Assembly (NCBI GenBank): GCA_965248805.1
Contig: CBDFKJ010000008.1
Coordinates: 248,001 to 312,000 of the forward strand
Direction of reading: 5' to 3'
Source: CBDFKJ01 sp965248805
GTDB taxonomy: Bacteria > Pseudomonadota > Alphaproteobacteria > UBA6615
DNA length: 64,000 bases
This document shows, in pieces, positions 35,507 through 44,601 of this stretch. The notes beneath the pieces were generated by a model. It searched no databases, was not told the origin of the DNA, and saw only the letters and a list, made by a program, of their open reading frames with translations. The position numbers and the translations under genes are program-made. How positions within the stretch are numbered: the first letter of the stretch is position 1; each line of letters opens with the position of its first letter.

Positions 35507-35700
35507 TCAACGCTCTTCGAGCGCCACCTTGATGCTGGCGGAAACATCATCGACCGCCTGCTTAACCGGGCCGGCCGCAAGATGAGCATAGCGGGCCGTG
35601 GTCTGCACCTCGGTGTGGCCGAGCAGCTTGCCGATCATCATCGGCAGGCTCTGCCCCGACCTCAGAGAATGGTCTCTCGGACTTCGGCGGCACTCATACC
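35507..35700 (-). pseudogene. Second tyrosine-integrase C-terminal scrap
   Basis: IGKLLGHTEVQTTARYAHLA with the tail ASIKVALEER (stop at 35507-35509) is the end of a tyrosine recombinase, again with the LGH and TARY motifs. It resembles the scrap at 31454 (GHSQVQTTARYAHL) but has a different tail. Upstream the frame is disrupted (the SLPMM region reads through a shifted frame near 35670). With the first scrap it brackets the RecD2/zinc island. Confidence 0.75.
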
Positions 35701-35990
35701 AGGCCGGCAGAACGGGCATCGGCAAGGTAGCTGCGACTCACCGGCACCTCGTGGCCGCCGGTGAGGCGGAGTGTCCTGCGGCCGTTGTGGCGCACCGTTC
35801 CGGCAACATGCTCGCGGGCAACCCAATAGGAGCGGTGCACCTGCAGCCCGTTGGTACCCTTCAGTTCGGCGATCGCGTCGGCAAAGCGCATCAGAACCAG
35901 TGTGGACCCGGCCGCCGTGAACGCCTCCACGTAGTGATCGGCCATCTTGAGATAGATCAGGTCGCGACCGAGTTCCGGGGGCAGGCGATC
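35694..35990 (-). pseudogene. LytTR DNA-binding domain fragment
   Basis: On the minus strand, DLIYLKMADHYVEAFTAAGS is followed by MRFADAIAELKGTNGLQVHR, then SYWVAREHVAGTVRHNGRRT and LTGGHEVPVSRSYLADAR. This is the whole C-terminal LytTR domain. Any N-terminal receiver or membrane part is missing, as the sequence changes at about 35990 to a carotenoid-oxygenase fragment on the other strand. It overlaps the integrase scrap by a few bases. It is a dead transcription factor. Confidence 0.8.
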
Positions 35991-35995
35991 GAGAA

Positions 35996-36440
35996 ATGTT
36001 GCTGTTCTACCGCATCGACGGGACCGGCCGCCTCGTCAAGGCCAACATCTTGCCCATCGCACCACTGGGCATGGTGCATGATTTTGTCGTGACGGCGCGC
36101 CATCTCGTCGTGCTGTTGACCCCGTTCGTGCTCGACCCGGACCGAATTTCCTCCGGTCGCACCAGTTTTCTGGACGCCCACGTCTGGCGCCCGACTCTCG
36201 GTACCAGGGTGCTGACGGTCGAGAAGAACACGTTGGAGCTCACGCGCCGCTACGAGCTGCCCCCGGCGCCCGACCCCGAGTTCGTCATCCGTGACTTACG
36301 GGACGTTATGCGCGGCGAGTGGCGGTTCTCCTCCGCACACCCGGGCTACCGCCGCGTCGTCCTCAGGCCGAACGGGACGGCGGAGATCGACCACGCTGCG
36401 CCGGGTACGGCCGAGTTTCCCCGCATTGATCAGCGTCGCA
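35996..36440 (+). pseudogene. Carotenoid oxygenase (RPE65-type) internal fragment
   Basis: About 150 codons resemble the middle of carotenoid/lignostilbene oxygenases. LLFYRIDGTGRLVKANILPI leads to PLGMVHDFVVTARHLVVLL, where the His is an iron ligand. A later part reads GTRVLTVEKNTLELTRRYEL. The first and last blades of the propeller and the other His ligands are missing. Beyond about 36440 no homology is seen. The next 400 bases to the IS1595 gene hold no recognisable gene. Confidence 0.7.
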
Positions 36441-36867
36441 CCGGGCTGCGGCACCGCATGGTCTTCGCGTGGCGCCGAAAATCCCAGATTTCGTGCGGGT
36501 TTCGGCCTACGACTATTGACTACCGGTGCCGCGTTTCGGCCCGAATCCGCTCTCTCTCGGCCGATATTCTCCGCGACTGTTGACTACGCCCATTCGGTAC
36601 GGGATTTCAGACCGTATATAATTCAATAGGTTAGCGGATTTTCGGAATTCCGAAGAGGGCTTCTCCCTTTGCTTCCGGTCACGCCAGATGTTGATCGCCC
36701 TTCTACGTTCCAGGCACGGTTTTCGGACCGTGCCGTGCGATGTGCGAGAGCTTTTGGACTTGGGGAAGTAGGTTTCGATTGCTGTCAGGCAGGCTGGAGG
36801 ACCGGTATTCGGCTCCAATTGAGGCGGATCGGAGGGCGGGCGGTGGCTGGCGCCCGGCCTGCCAGGA

Positions 36868-37809
36868 TCAGACGCGTTGTCCGACGATGTCGCGGTAGTC
36901 GGCGGGTCGGAGGCGCGCGCCGATGCCGAGCAGGGTGTCGAAGGCCGTTGCGGTGTGGCGGCGGCGGTTCCAGCGGAACACGAACTCGTCGAGATAGCGG
37001 CGCAGATGGGCGCGGCGCAGGCCATGGAAGGTTCCGAGCGCCCAGCGCTTCAGGTTCGAGAACACACGATGGATCCAGATCAGCACGAGATGGGCGGGCG
37101 TTGCACCGACGACCTTGGGCTGGTGGTCGTGGTCGGGCAGGCCAGGATAACCGCTCCAGCCATCGGTGATTACCCGCGCGCCCGGCGCCGAGGTCCCGGC
37201 AACGAAGGCATGAAGGCTGCGCGCGGAGAAATCCCCGATCGGCGCCAGCCGGATGCGACGTGGCTCGCCCTCGGGCGATAGCTCGACCGCGCCGGCAATG
37301 CGCATCTTGCCTTGCCGGCTGCGACCTTGCCCGCCTGGGGTCGGGTCTTTTACGGTGCGGAACGGTAGGGTGGCCTCATCGATCTCGACCAGGTCCTCAA
37401 GCAGGCTGCGATCCGGATCGACCATGGCACGGCGCAGCTTGTGCAGCAGGAGCCAGGCACTCTTGTAACTGCCGAGCCCGAGCTGGGCCTGGAGTTGCAG
37501 GGCGGAGATACCGTTCGAGTGGCTGGTCACGATGTGAACGGCCATCAACCAGGTCTTCAGGGGCAAGTGGCTGCGGTGCATGATCGTGCCCGCGGTCACC
37601 GAAGTCTCCTTCCCGCAGGCCGCACATTCCCAGCTCGCCCGGCGACGCTTCAGTTCCCAGCCCCTGTCATGGCCGCAGGCGGGGCAGACGAAGCCGTCGG
37701 GCCAGCGCTTGGCTGCGAGATGCCGAGCGCAGGAGGCATCATCGGGAAAGCGCGCCTCGAAGGCGGCGCGGGACATCGGGCGGTCGTACTTCCAGCAGCT
37801 GGGCATCAC
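36868..37809 (-). CDS. IS1595-family transposase (copy 1)
   Basis: This 313-residue transposase is complete. An N-terminal zinc ribbon (CPACGHDRGW, CAACGKE) is followed by an H-rich region (IMHRSHLPLKTWLMAVHIV). The ISXO2-like catalytic domain has LVEIDEATLPF, ARVITDGWSGYPGL and HRVFSNLKRWALGTFHGL. ATG 37809 starts it. It seems to have landed in a small membrane gene whose 3' end it replaced. Clear terminal repeats could not be placed. It differs in sequence from the second IS1595 at 54236. Confidence 0.92.
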   Translation of the reverse strand: MMPSCWKYDRPMSRAAFEARFPDDASCARHLAAKRWPDGFVCPACGHDRGWELKRRRASWECAACGKETSVTAGTIMHRSHLPLKTWLMAVHIVTSHSNGISALQLQAQLGLGSYKSAWLLLHKLRRAMVDPDRSLLEDLVEIDEATLPFRTVKDPTPGGQGRSRQGKMRIAGAVELSPEGEPRRIRLAPIGDFSARSLHAFVAGTSAPGARVITDGWSGYPGLPDHDHQPKVVGATPAHLVLIWIHRVFSNLKRWALGTFHGLRRAHLRRYLDEFVFRWNRRRHTATAFDTLLGIGARLRPADYRDIVGQRV

Positions 37810-37860
37810 AGAACATTAAGCGAACATCCCGCCGATGGCAACCGCAAACCCAACATGTCG

Positions 37861-38151
37861 TCAAACCGGGGTCAGAGGGATAAGCCCTTCGGAAATATCA
37901 TCTTCAAACAGGAATTTTCTTCTCTGCAAAGAGTCGACTAATGTCACGTACTGTTCACTCTGACCGTCCGAATTATATTGGCCCTCGACCATTATTGTCG
38001 AGAGAAAGACCTGCGTACTCTTGAACACCTCAAATCTGCGCTCAAATAGTTCATGCCTTGGTCGCAATCGGTCCGTCCAATACTGCCTCCAGGAAACTAT
38101 CGCGACGATCACTGCAACTGCTAAGGTTCCAACCGTTAATGCGAGTGTCAT
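37861..38151 (-). CDS. Small single-TM protein, probably 3'-truncated by IS1595
   Basis: This 96-residue protein starts at ATG 38151 with a transmembrane segment (LALTVGTLAVAVIVAIVSWRQ). A helix (RHELFERRFEVFKSTQVFLS) and a charged part (SLQRRKFLFEDDISEG) follow. Proteins of this plan are usually longer at the C terminus. Here the frame ends in LIPLTPV close to the IS1595 end, so truncation by the IS is likely. The base composition is AT-richer than its surroundings. The family is unnamed. Confidence 0.5.
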   Translation of the reverse strand: MTLALTVGTLAVAVIVAIVSWRQYWTDRLRPRHELFERRFEVFKSTQVFLSTIMVEGQYNSDGQSEQYVTLVDSLQRRKFLFEDDISEGLIPLTPV

Positions 38152-38250
38152 GTTCGAACAACCTTTCAGAGAAATATTGGTCTTGACCTGCGGCTAGTCA
38201 GCCAGCGCTCGACGCTCAGGCGCTGGGTCAAGCGGTTGGTGCGGCGGTGG

Positions 38251-38372
38251 TGACCTGCCCCCAGCGACTGGTCCAGTTTGAATGTTAGTGCATTGGCAGG
38301 ACGATCGTTTCCGGGGCCGGCGGCCGGTATCCCAGGCTGCTGTGTGGGCGGATCGCGGCTTCGGTCGAACTT
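38251..38372 (-). pseudogene. IS3-family orfB C-terminal remnant with element end
   Basis: The minus strand ends an orfB with AIRPHSSLGYRPPAPETI and VLPMH followed by TAA at 38285-38287. The sequence after it, ending in GGCAGGTCA at 38251 (TGACCTGCCC on the + strand), fits the terminal repeat of an IS3 element. Everything upstream of the HSSLGYRPP motif is gone. It marks an old IS3 insertion. The following bases to 38434 hold no gene. Confidence 0.8.
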
Positions 38373-38434
38373 GGCTGGAACCTTGCTTTCGCCTCGGAGA
38401 GGCCCTACGCTGGCGTTGGTCTTATGCGGTCTCT

Positions 38435-39405
38435 AGTGTCCGTCCGGGGACTTCATGAAGGATTGCAGAGTTTTCGGAGCATGAGTCGGATCGAGGCGAG
38501 CTTGAGGAAGCCGAGGGCGTTGCGGTTGCGGTTTTCCCAGTCCTTGGCGAGCCGCCGGCAGCGGTTGAGCCAGGCGATGGAGCGCTCGACGATCCAGCGC
38601 TTGGGCAGTACGACGAAGCCGTTGGCCCGGTCGGACCGCTTGACGATCTCGGTTTGGGGCCGGGGCAGGATGCCGGCCAGCGCGCCATGAAAGACCGGCC
38701 CCTCATAGGCGCCGTCGGCGAACAGCTTTCGCAGGAACGGGAACAGGCCGAACAGGTTCGCCAGCAGCGTGATGCCGCCGTCGCGGTCTTGGACGTCGGC
38801 CGCGGTGGCCAGGCCGCGCAGCAGCAGGCCCTGCGTGTCGACGAGGACGTGACGCTTCTTGCCCTTGATCAGCTTGCCCGCGTCAAAGCCGGGCGGATCG
38901 ATGCGCGGCCCCCTTTTTCGGCGCTTTTCACGCTCTGGCTGTCGATGATGCAGGCGGTGGGGCTGGCTTCGCGCTCGGCCTTTTCCCTGCACCGGACGTA
39001 GAGCGCATGATGGATGCGCTCGAGCGTGCCGTCCCAGCTCCACAGGTTGAAGTCATCGTGCACGGTGCTTCGCGGCGGCAGGTCCTTGGGCGGCGCGCGC
39101 CACTGGCAGCCGGTGCCGAGCACGTACATCAGCCCGTTGACCACCTCGCGCAGATTGACCGTTCGTTTGCCGCCGCCCGGCTTGCCCGGCGGGATCAGCG
39201 GCTCGATCAGCGCCCACTCTGCATCGGTGAGGTCGCTCGGATAGCGCAGCTTGTCGCGGTTGTAGCGGGGGCGGTTCTCGGCGGTCCACATCGGGCACCT
39301 CGCGCGTGGCATCGACGCCCCGAGCGAATCACAGCCGATCCAGCCAATTCAAGGTACAATCCGTCTAGCCGATTCGTCCGACTCAAAAGTCCTCGGACGG
39401 ACACT
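38435..39405 (-). mobile_element. Complete IS5/IS427-group element
   Basis: The 971-bp element is bounded by near-perfect inverted repeats: AGTGTCCGTCCGGGGACTT at the left and its reverse complement with one change (A for G) at the right. It contains one two-frame transposase gene on the minus strand. No target duplication could be identified at the ends. It is structurally intact and could still move. Confidence 0.88.
38453..39291 (-). CDS. IS427-group transposase, expressed by -1 frameshift
   Basis: Frame 1 (ATG 39291, TAENRPRYNRDKLRYPSDL) carries the N-terminal part up to IIDSQSVKSAEKGG. Frame 2 carries the rest (DPPGFDAGKLIKGKKRHVLV, ADVQDRDGG, LPKRWIVERSIAWLNRCRRL). The two overlap at AAAAAGGGGG (minus strand, 38909-38918) in -1 register, the known slippery run of IS427 elements. 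The Asp, Asp and Glu of the DDE triad are all present over the two frames (IIDSQS, LFADGAYEG, VERSIAW). The gene looks functional. Confidence 0.85.
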
Positions 39406-39427
39406 CAAGCAGAGGGGGGCTCGTCCG

Positions 39428-41611
39428 ATGTTTCTCAGGGTTGACAAGCTATGTTCGTTGGCCGGAATGGCACTCTTCGCGGTTGCCTTGTCCGGCTGTG
39501 GCGGTGGCGGTGGCGGCGGTGGCGGCGGTGGCGGCCTCAGACCGGCCAATTTTGAGACCCCGGAATACAACCAGCAAGCGGGGCTCCGCCTCATCAACGC
39601 CTCCTCCATCTACGCGAGAGGCGGTATCGGGAAGGGTATCACGGTCGCCGTATTCGACTCCGGCGCGAGCTCGAACCATCCGGCCTTAACCGGGAAGTAC
39701 GTCTACACGGGCGGCATGTCCGGAACAGACGGCGTAGACGGAACAGGCGGTCGACCCGACGAGTATGGGCATGGCACCCACGTGACGGGTATCATCGCCG
39801 CGAAGAGAGACGGCTCGGAAATGCACGGCGTGGCCTATGAGGCCAATATCGCATCCTATGAGCTGGATTACGACCATACGGCCTTCGATGCTCAACTCGC
39901 GGTCGGAATTGACGAAATGAGCACGAGGGGTGTTTACCTTACGAACAATAGCTGGGGGTCGGATAGGTCGGTTCTCGACGTGACCCTCTCCCAGCTTGAG
40001 TCTCAGAGCCCCCTAAGCATCGCCGCATACAAGACATATGTTGCAGACGGCGGCGTTCAAATCTGGGCCGCAGGAAATGATAACAGGGCCGAGGTTTCCG
40101 TCGAGGCGGGAGGGCCTCATCTCATTTCTGAACTGGAAAAGGGCTGGCTCGCCGTGGCGGCGATCGATCTGTATGGGAACGAAGCCTCCTACACGAACCG
40201 ATGCGGTGTCGCGGCCGCTTGGTGCCTGGCCGCTCCAGGTGGGGACTTTCCCAGTCTGGGAGGCGCGCCTGGTTCGGTGGGAGTGTATTCAACCTATATC
40301 GACACCGACGGTTACGAGCGCCTTGCGGGGACCTCGATGGCCGCGCCCCATGTGACCGGCGCCTTGGCCGCGCTGAAGAGCCGGTTCTCCAACCTGAGCT
40401 ATCAGGATTTGCGCAACAGAATCCTCGTCACCGCGGACGACAGCGGCATCTACGCCGACGAAACGATCTACGGTCAGGGGCTCCTCGATCTGGATGCCGC
40501 CTCCCGGCCGGTCGGCGGCACCAGCTTCGCGTTGGGCACATACGACGCAGGCGCCGTCGTCAGCACCGCCGGCGCCTCGGTCAATCTGCCGTCGGGCGCG
40601 ATATCGAGATATCTCGCGGGCCGGAACGTTCTCATTCTCGACAACTATCAGCGGGCGCCCTTCCTGGTCCCGCTCAACGTCTTCGTTGGCGCAAGAGGCG
40701 GCTACCTGTCGATGAGCGATCTCGGTCTCGAAACGCCCGAAAGGAATTGGGACGACCAGGGCGAAGATGTGACGCTCGCAATTGCCGGGGACGGTTTCCG
40801 GGTGCATGGCGCCTCGAACGGGGCCTGGCTCTCCGGCATGGGCCATGGCTCGCGGGTGATGGAGGGCATGGCGCATCTGGTCGGCGTTCCCCTGCCGCAC
40901 GGCGACTATCGGATGGCCGATGACGCGCTCGGCGTCACTCTGGGTTTTGTCTCCGAAATCGGAGAGGCCTACATGAGCGCGGCGACGGGCAGCGCGGCGG
41001 ACCGGACAACCGCGGCCGGCTTCGGTATCGTCGGCTGGAGTCCTGAAACCGTCTTGGCGGCGTCCTTCGTTCCGAGTGGGGCCGTTGAATCGTTTGGCGT
41101 GTCGGTGACGTCCAAATTGAAAACGCCGATGGGTTGGGCGGGCGCCGGCGCCCTGGAAATGTCCGGCGATAGCCTGGAACTGGCTTACAGCCGGAACCTC
41201 GTCGCCGGTGAGACCTACCGGCTCGGAGTGGCGAGCCGGCTTGCCTACCTCGCGACCGAGACGAGCCCGCTCGTCCACTTCGACGATGCGCTGCTGGCGA
41301 CGACGGAGCTCAACCTTTCGCTTCGGCTTGGGCGCGGCACGACGCTCAACGCCCGCCTGGGCATGGAACGGCCGGTGACGTCGAGCAGGGGGTCCATTCG
41401 AGCCGCGAGCAGCATCGATGAGAATGGCCGGATCGCGTATGACGACATCTCGATCGACGGCTCGAAGCTCCTCGCGTTCGACAAGGTTGGCGTGAGTGTC
41501 CGCCACGCTTGGGGGCCGAACACGAACTTGGGGGTGAGCGTCGCAGCGGTTCGGGACGGTTTCGGAGAGACGGAAGCCCTCGCTGGCGCGCGGGCGGAGA
41601 TTCGTTTCTAG
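39428..41611 (+). CDS. Subtilase-family lipoprotein with autotransporter-like C terminus
   Basis: This 727-residue protein starts with a lipoprotein signal (LAGMALFAVALSGC) whose lipobox Cys is followed by twelve Gly in a row. The peptidase S8 domain has the Asp of VAVFDSGASSNHP (about residue 77), the His of YGHGTHVTGIIAA (about 117), the Asn of NNSWGSD and the Ser of AGTSMAAPHVTGALA (about 303). The last ~350 residues are beta-rich and end with LAGARAEIRF. The terminal Phe fits an outer-membrane barrel of the autotransporter type. It likely sits on the outer membrane and processes surface proteins. ATG 39428 follows GGGGGGCTC, a weak start context. Confidence 0.85.
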   Translation: MFLRVDKLCSLAGMALFAVALSGCGGGGGGGGGGGGLRPANFETPEYNQQAGLRLINASSIYARGGIGKGITVAVFDSGASSNHPALTGKYVYTGGMSGTDGVDGTGGRPDEYGHGTHVTGIIAAKRDGSEMHGVAYEANIASYELDYDHTAFDAQLAVGIDEMSTRGVYLTNNSWGSDRSVLDVTLSQLESQSPLSIAAYKTYVADGGVQIWAAGNDNRAEVSVEAGGPHLISELEKGWLAVAAIDLYGNEASYTNRCGVAAAWCLAAPGGDFPSLGGAPGSVGVYSTYIDTDGYERLAGTSMAAPHVTGALAALKSRFSNLSYQDLRNRILVTADDSGIYADETIYGQGLLDLDAASRPVGGTSFALGTYDAGAVVSTAGASVNLPSGAISRYLAGRNVLILDNYQRAPFLVPLNVFVGARGGYLSMSDLGLETPERNWDDQGEDVTLAIAGDGFRVHGASNGAWLSGMGHGSRVMEGMAHLVGVPLPHGDYRMADDALGVTLGFVSEIGEAYMSAATGSAADRTTAAGFGIVGWSPETVLAASFVPSGAVESFGVSVTSKLKTPMGWAGAGALEMSGDSLELAYSRNLVAGETYRLGVASRLAYLATETSPLVHFDDALLATTELNLSLRLGRGTTLNARLGMERPVTSSRGSIRAASSIDENGRIAYDDISIDGSKLLAFDKVGVSVRHAWGPNTNLGVSVAAVRDGFGETEALAGARAEIRF

Positions 41612-41760
41612 GGGAAGATCCCGTCTGGTCGTCTCCGCCCGGGACCGAACGCCGGGGAGGCGAGGGCCGGTTGAAAGGTGGAAGTGGAGAACGCAACACT
41701 CGGCACGCGAGGAGGCGCGCCGTCCCTAGGCGCGTGGGCATGTTGAGAGAGGTATGGCCG

Positions 41761-42225
41761 ATGATCGCGGCGCCCCGGAGGTCTCTATGGGCCGTCTCGA
41801 TCGCGCTCGCGTTGGTCATGGGCGCCGCCGCCTGCACCTCGGCCTCCAATGGCGCACCCCCGATCCGGATCGAATATCCCATTGTCCTTCGAGGCCACGC
41901 GCCCGATTACGAGCGCGAAGCCGCCGTCGAACGGATCGCGGCCGGTGCCGATCTGTCGGCGATTCTGCGGACCTATCGGCTAGATCAAACGAATACGAGG
42001 CGCCTTGTCGAGCATCCTTCCTTGCATATTCAGTGGTGGCTTGTCGTCCCGCCGGCCCAACCCTCGGGAGGCTACAGGCTGCGGGTCACGCTGGACAACG
42101 AGAATGCGGACACATGCCTGGTGCCTCCACGGGGTCCCGCAACGGCTGCGTTCGTAAAGTCCGCCTATCTCGTCGGCCTGCCGCGGAATGTCGGCATACT
42201 GCGCTGGCACGCGGAATGTCCGTAA
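41761..42225 (+). CDS. Small putative lipoprotein downstream of the subtilase
   Basis: This 154-residue protein starts at ATG 41761 (an earlier ATG at 41740 is in frame). The signal peptide ends SIALALVMGAAACTSASNGA, with a lipobox AAAC. The mature part has charged and aromatic segments (EREAAVERIAAGADLSAILR, LHIQWWLVVPPAQPSGG). It lies 150 bases after the subtilase on the same strand, so they may be one unit. No family is recognised. A role in export or activity of the subtilase is only inference. Confidence 0.55.
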   Translation: MIAAPRRSLWAVSIALALVMGAAACTSASNGAPPIRIEYPIVLRGHAPDYEREAAVERIAAGADLSAILRTYRLDQTNTRRLVEHPSLHIQWWLVVPPAQPSGGYRLRVTLDNENADTCLVPPRGPATAAFVKSAYLVGLPRNVGILRWHAECP

Positions 42226-42524
42226 CGGCTGCGAGGCCCGGATATCGAGGCGACCTCCCCGGATATGGGCCGGGACCTTCGTACGGGACGTCGGCTTGTC
42301 GGTCATGCGAACATGGATCGCGCCGGATCGGCTCGGCCTAACCGAGCCCGCCCCGACAGTATCGGTGCCGACCGCCTTCGATCGGTTCTCGAACACGGCG
42401 AAGTTGCGACGGCTTTCAGAGTATCGGGTTATTGGGTCCCGACAGTCGAAAATGCTGCGTCGCGTTCACATAGTCCTGCTTCTGCTTGGCGTGGCCTTCG
42501 CCTTCGCTGCAGTGGCCGCTACCG

Positions 42525-42896
42525 CACCCGGCGTGGTCGCGATGGTGCCCGGCGGGGATCCGTCCCTGTCGGTGAGCCCAACCGCGTTCACGATCACCCG
42601 CGTCAATTGGACGAAGGCGCAGACGGTGACCATCACCGCCGCCGAGGATGCCGACGGCATCGATGGCACCGCTATCTTCCGTCACAACGGCGACGGGCGA
42701 TGACCCAGGCTATGACGCTATTTCCATCGCCGCCATGACGGTCACCGAAGTCGACAATGACACCATCGGCGTGAGCGTCTCGGCCGCCGCCACGGGCGTG
42801 TCGGTGCCAGAGGACGGCACGGGCAGCTACACCATCAAGCTGGACACCGAGCCTACGCATCCGGTGACGATCGCGGTAGCGGGGGGGGGGGGGTGA
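42525..42896 (+). pseudogene. Repeat-protein fragment (Calx-beta/Ig-like tandem repeats), frameshifted
   Basis: Two frames encode consecutive pieces of a secreted repeat protein: PGGDPSLSVSPTAFTITRVN, NWTKAQTVTITAAEDADGI, then after a shift TATGDDPGYDAISIA and SVPEDGTGSYTIKLDTEPTH. An extra A near 42685 (FRH to the TATGDD frame) explains the shift. The sequence then runs into thirteen G (42881-42893) and ends. The parent protein would be a large surface adhesin. Neither the export signal nor the rest of the repeats remain. Confidence 0.7.
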
Positions 42897-42958
42897 TGCC
42901 TCTCTGGTACAGACCGGATGGATGGGTGACAGGTTATGGGTCGGCCAGGAGGTGGCCG

Positions 42959-43225
42959 ATGCCGTGGAAGGAGACCTGTCGCATGGACGAGAAGGTGGCT
43001 TTTGTCGCGGACTGTCTGCGTGGTGAGTTGCCGATGGCCGCGCTTTGCGAGGGCTACGGCATCAGCCGCAAGACCGGCTACAAGTGGCTTGGTCGATATC
43101 GTGCCCAAGGCCCGGAAGGCTTGGTCGAGCGCTCTCGTGCTCCGCATCGTCACGGTCGGTCCATGGCGCCGGAGATGGCCGAGGCGATTGTCGCTCTGCG
43201 CAGGGAGCGTCCCCATTGGGGTCCG
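42959..43225 (+). pseudogene. IS481-family transposase, N-terminal part only
   Basis: From ATG 42959, MPWKETCRMDEKVAFVADCL and ALCEGYGISRKTGYKWLGRY match the HTH part of IS481 transposases, down to MAEAIVALRRERPHWG. After about 43225 homology is lost, so the catalytic DDE domain is missing. The stretch to 43400 shows no gene. The fragment begins just after the poly-G tract at 42881, so the IS may have been involved in that junction. Confidence 0.8.
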
Positions 43226-43619
43226 CACCGTCGAACGGCGCATCGGCGCGGACATAAACCCACGCCCTGGTCAGCGTCAACTGTTTTTTCCGTCGCATTG
43301 CCTCACTGATCCTGTTACCGAACGAGACTCGTTGCCTCATTGGGGTGTTACCGAGATCTTGGGAGGAGTGTCGATGATCATCTAAAACCGCGCATATTTG
43401 CTCAAGTAGGCACTTGAGTGCGGTGACGCTGTAGCCGCCGGGTTGGTGGTTGGAGGCGTTCCTCGGCGGGCTGCTTATCCACAGCGGGCGAGCGGGGCGA
43501 TTCCGGTGACGGCGGGCGCGCCGGCGGCGGCCCTTCGGACCTGACATCGAGAGCGGCGGGAGTACACTCGGGCGGCCGAGAACGATGCGGCGCCGGCCCC
43601 GTTTGCTTGCTGGCAACAG

Positions 43620-43743
43620 CCGGCGCCGCACCCACCTCCAGCTCCATCAGCCGCTCCGCGGCAAAGCCGATCATCTCACGCAGCAGGTCCGCGTCCGGGG
43701 TCTTCTCTACGAACGTGCGCAGGCTCATCATATCTTCGGTCAT
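43620..43743 (-). pseudogene. IS256-family transposase, N-terminal fragment
   Basis: On the minus strand, ATG 43743 starts TEDMMSLRTFVEKTPDADLL and continues REMIGFAAERLMELEVGAA, the N terminus of IS256-type Mutator transposases. From about 43620 the reading changes to low-complexity Pro/Arg sequence with no homology, so the rest is lost. An interrupted palindrome (about 43751-43795, CTCTCCGGT arms) upstream of the ATG may be what is left of the IS end. Confidence 0.8.
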
Positions 43744-43935
43744 CGGTGCTCTCTCCGGTCAAAGGTTGGTCTCGAAACCAGACCCTACCGGAGAGCGCTG
43801 ATGACCAGCCCGACGACCAGCTACACCACCTCGTGGGACACGACCTCTCAACATATTTGACACGGGGGCGGAACACGTCTCACGCCCGTCCAGGATACAT
43901 CGCTCGGTTTTGATTCGGGTTCGGCGTACCGCGCT

Positions 43936-44096
43936 TCATTCGCCGCCGATCTCGAACGCGCTCTCTTCCGGCTCCGCCTCTATCGGCCGCCATGTCCGCG
44001 CGTAGCGCTGCGCCTGCATCACTTGCTCGGGAGTCAGTTCAGCTTCGATTTCGGCGCGCGCCTGCGCGGTGTCGCGGGGAATGTGTGAAAAGATCT
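43936..44096 (-). pseudogene. C-terminal tail of an unidentified (TPR/Sel1-like) protein
   Basis: About 50 codons on the minus strand end with a stop at 43936-43938. They read FSHIPRDTAQARAEIEAEL, PEQVMQAQRYARTWRPIEA and EESAFEIGGE. A helix ending AQRYARTW-P followed by an acidic tail resembles the last helix of Sel1/TPR proteins. Nothing upstream continues it. It is included because the codon pattern and composition look coding. Confidence 0.45.
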
Positions 44097-44601
44097 CCCT
44101 TGTGAGCCAGATTGATGCTCTGAGGCCTCCAAATTCGTCCTTCGATCAATCGATAGTTTGGTCCGGGTTTCGGTCGTCACGCGCCGGCGATCGCAAACCA
44201 TCTCCGCTTGAGCGGCCGCCCCAGTGGAGAAGGTTCGAACCGGGTTTCGTTCCCACCGCCATTATCTTGTAACGAACCCAAGATAAGGCTCCTGTTGGGG
44301 GCCTTTTTCTTTTTGTTTCAAAGGCGTTTAGCAGAGGTGACCGAACCTCAGAGACTGGCGCTGCGCCGAATTTCCGTCTCTGAACGGCTTTTGTCTCTTT
44401 CCGACCGGACCTCGTCCAAGTCGGTTCGGTTTCGCGCAAGCCAACGTTTTCAGCAAGTTCCGCGCTCTGCGTGGGCGCAACTTCTGCGGCCGTTCTTCCG
44501 GCTGGCGACGGCACCCAGAGAACGCGAGGTAGGCGTTTCATGGCGGGCTTACGGGCGGTTGCCCGCAATGGACCTTATTCTGGATCGTGCTCGCGCTGCC
44601 G
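44097..44601. other. Gene-free 505-bp stretch
   Basis: I see no convincing gene here on either strand. Open frames across it have no homology and look like composition artefacts. It contains a T-rich intrinsic-terminator-like hairpin (44285-44318) and an upstream segment resembling a tRNA T-arm (GGTTCGAACC and CCCACCGCCA near 44230-44260) but with no tRNA body. Confidence 0.5.
44285..44318 (+). terminator. Intrinsic terminator-like hairpin
   Basis: AAGGCTCC pairs with GGGGCCTT (one T-G pair) around TGTTG, followed by a T-rich run (TTTTTCTTTTTG). It would terminate transcription running to the right. There is no clear gene immediately upstream, so its client is unknown. Confidence 0.45.

Noticed and set aside
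38435..39405. Target-site duplication of the IS427 element
   Set aside because: The flanking bases (TCT at left, CAA at right) do not match under either possible end placement, so no duplication is claimed.
43751..43795. Interrupted palindrome CTCTCCGGT...ACCGGAGAG as a regulatory operator
   Set aside because: It lies directly upstream of the IS256 fragment and is more simply part of that element's end. No client gene is present.
44208..44280. Possible tRNA or tmRNA piece (GGTTCGAACC followed by CCCACCGCCA)
   Set aside because: Only a T-arm-like part is seen. No acceptor partner, anticodon arm or D-arm could be fitted.
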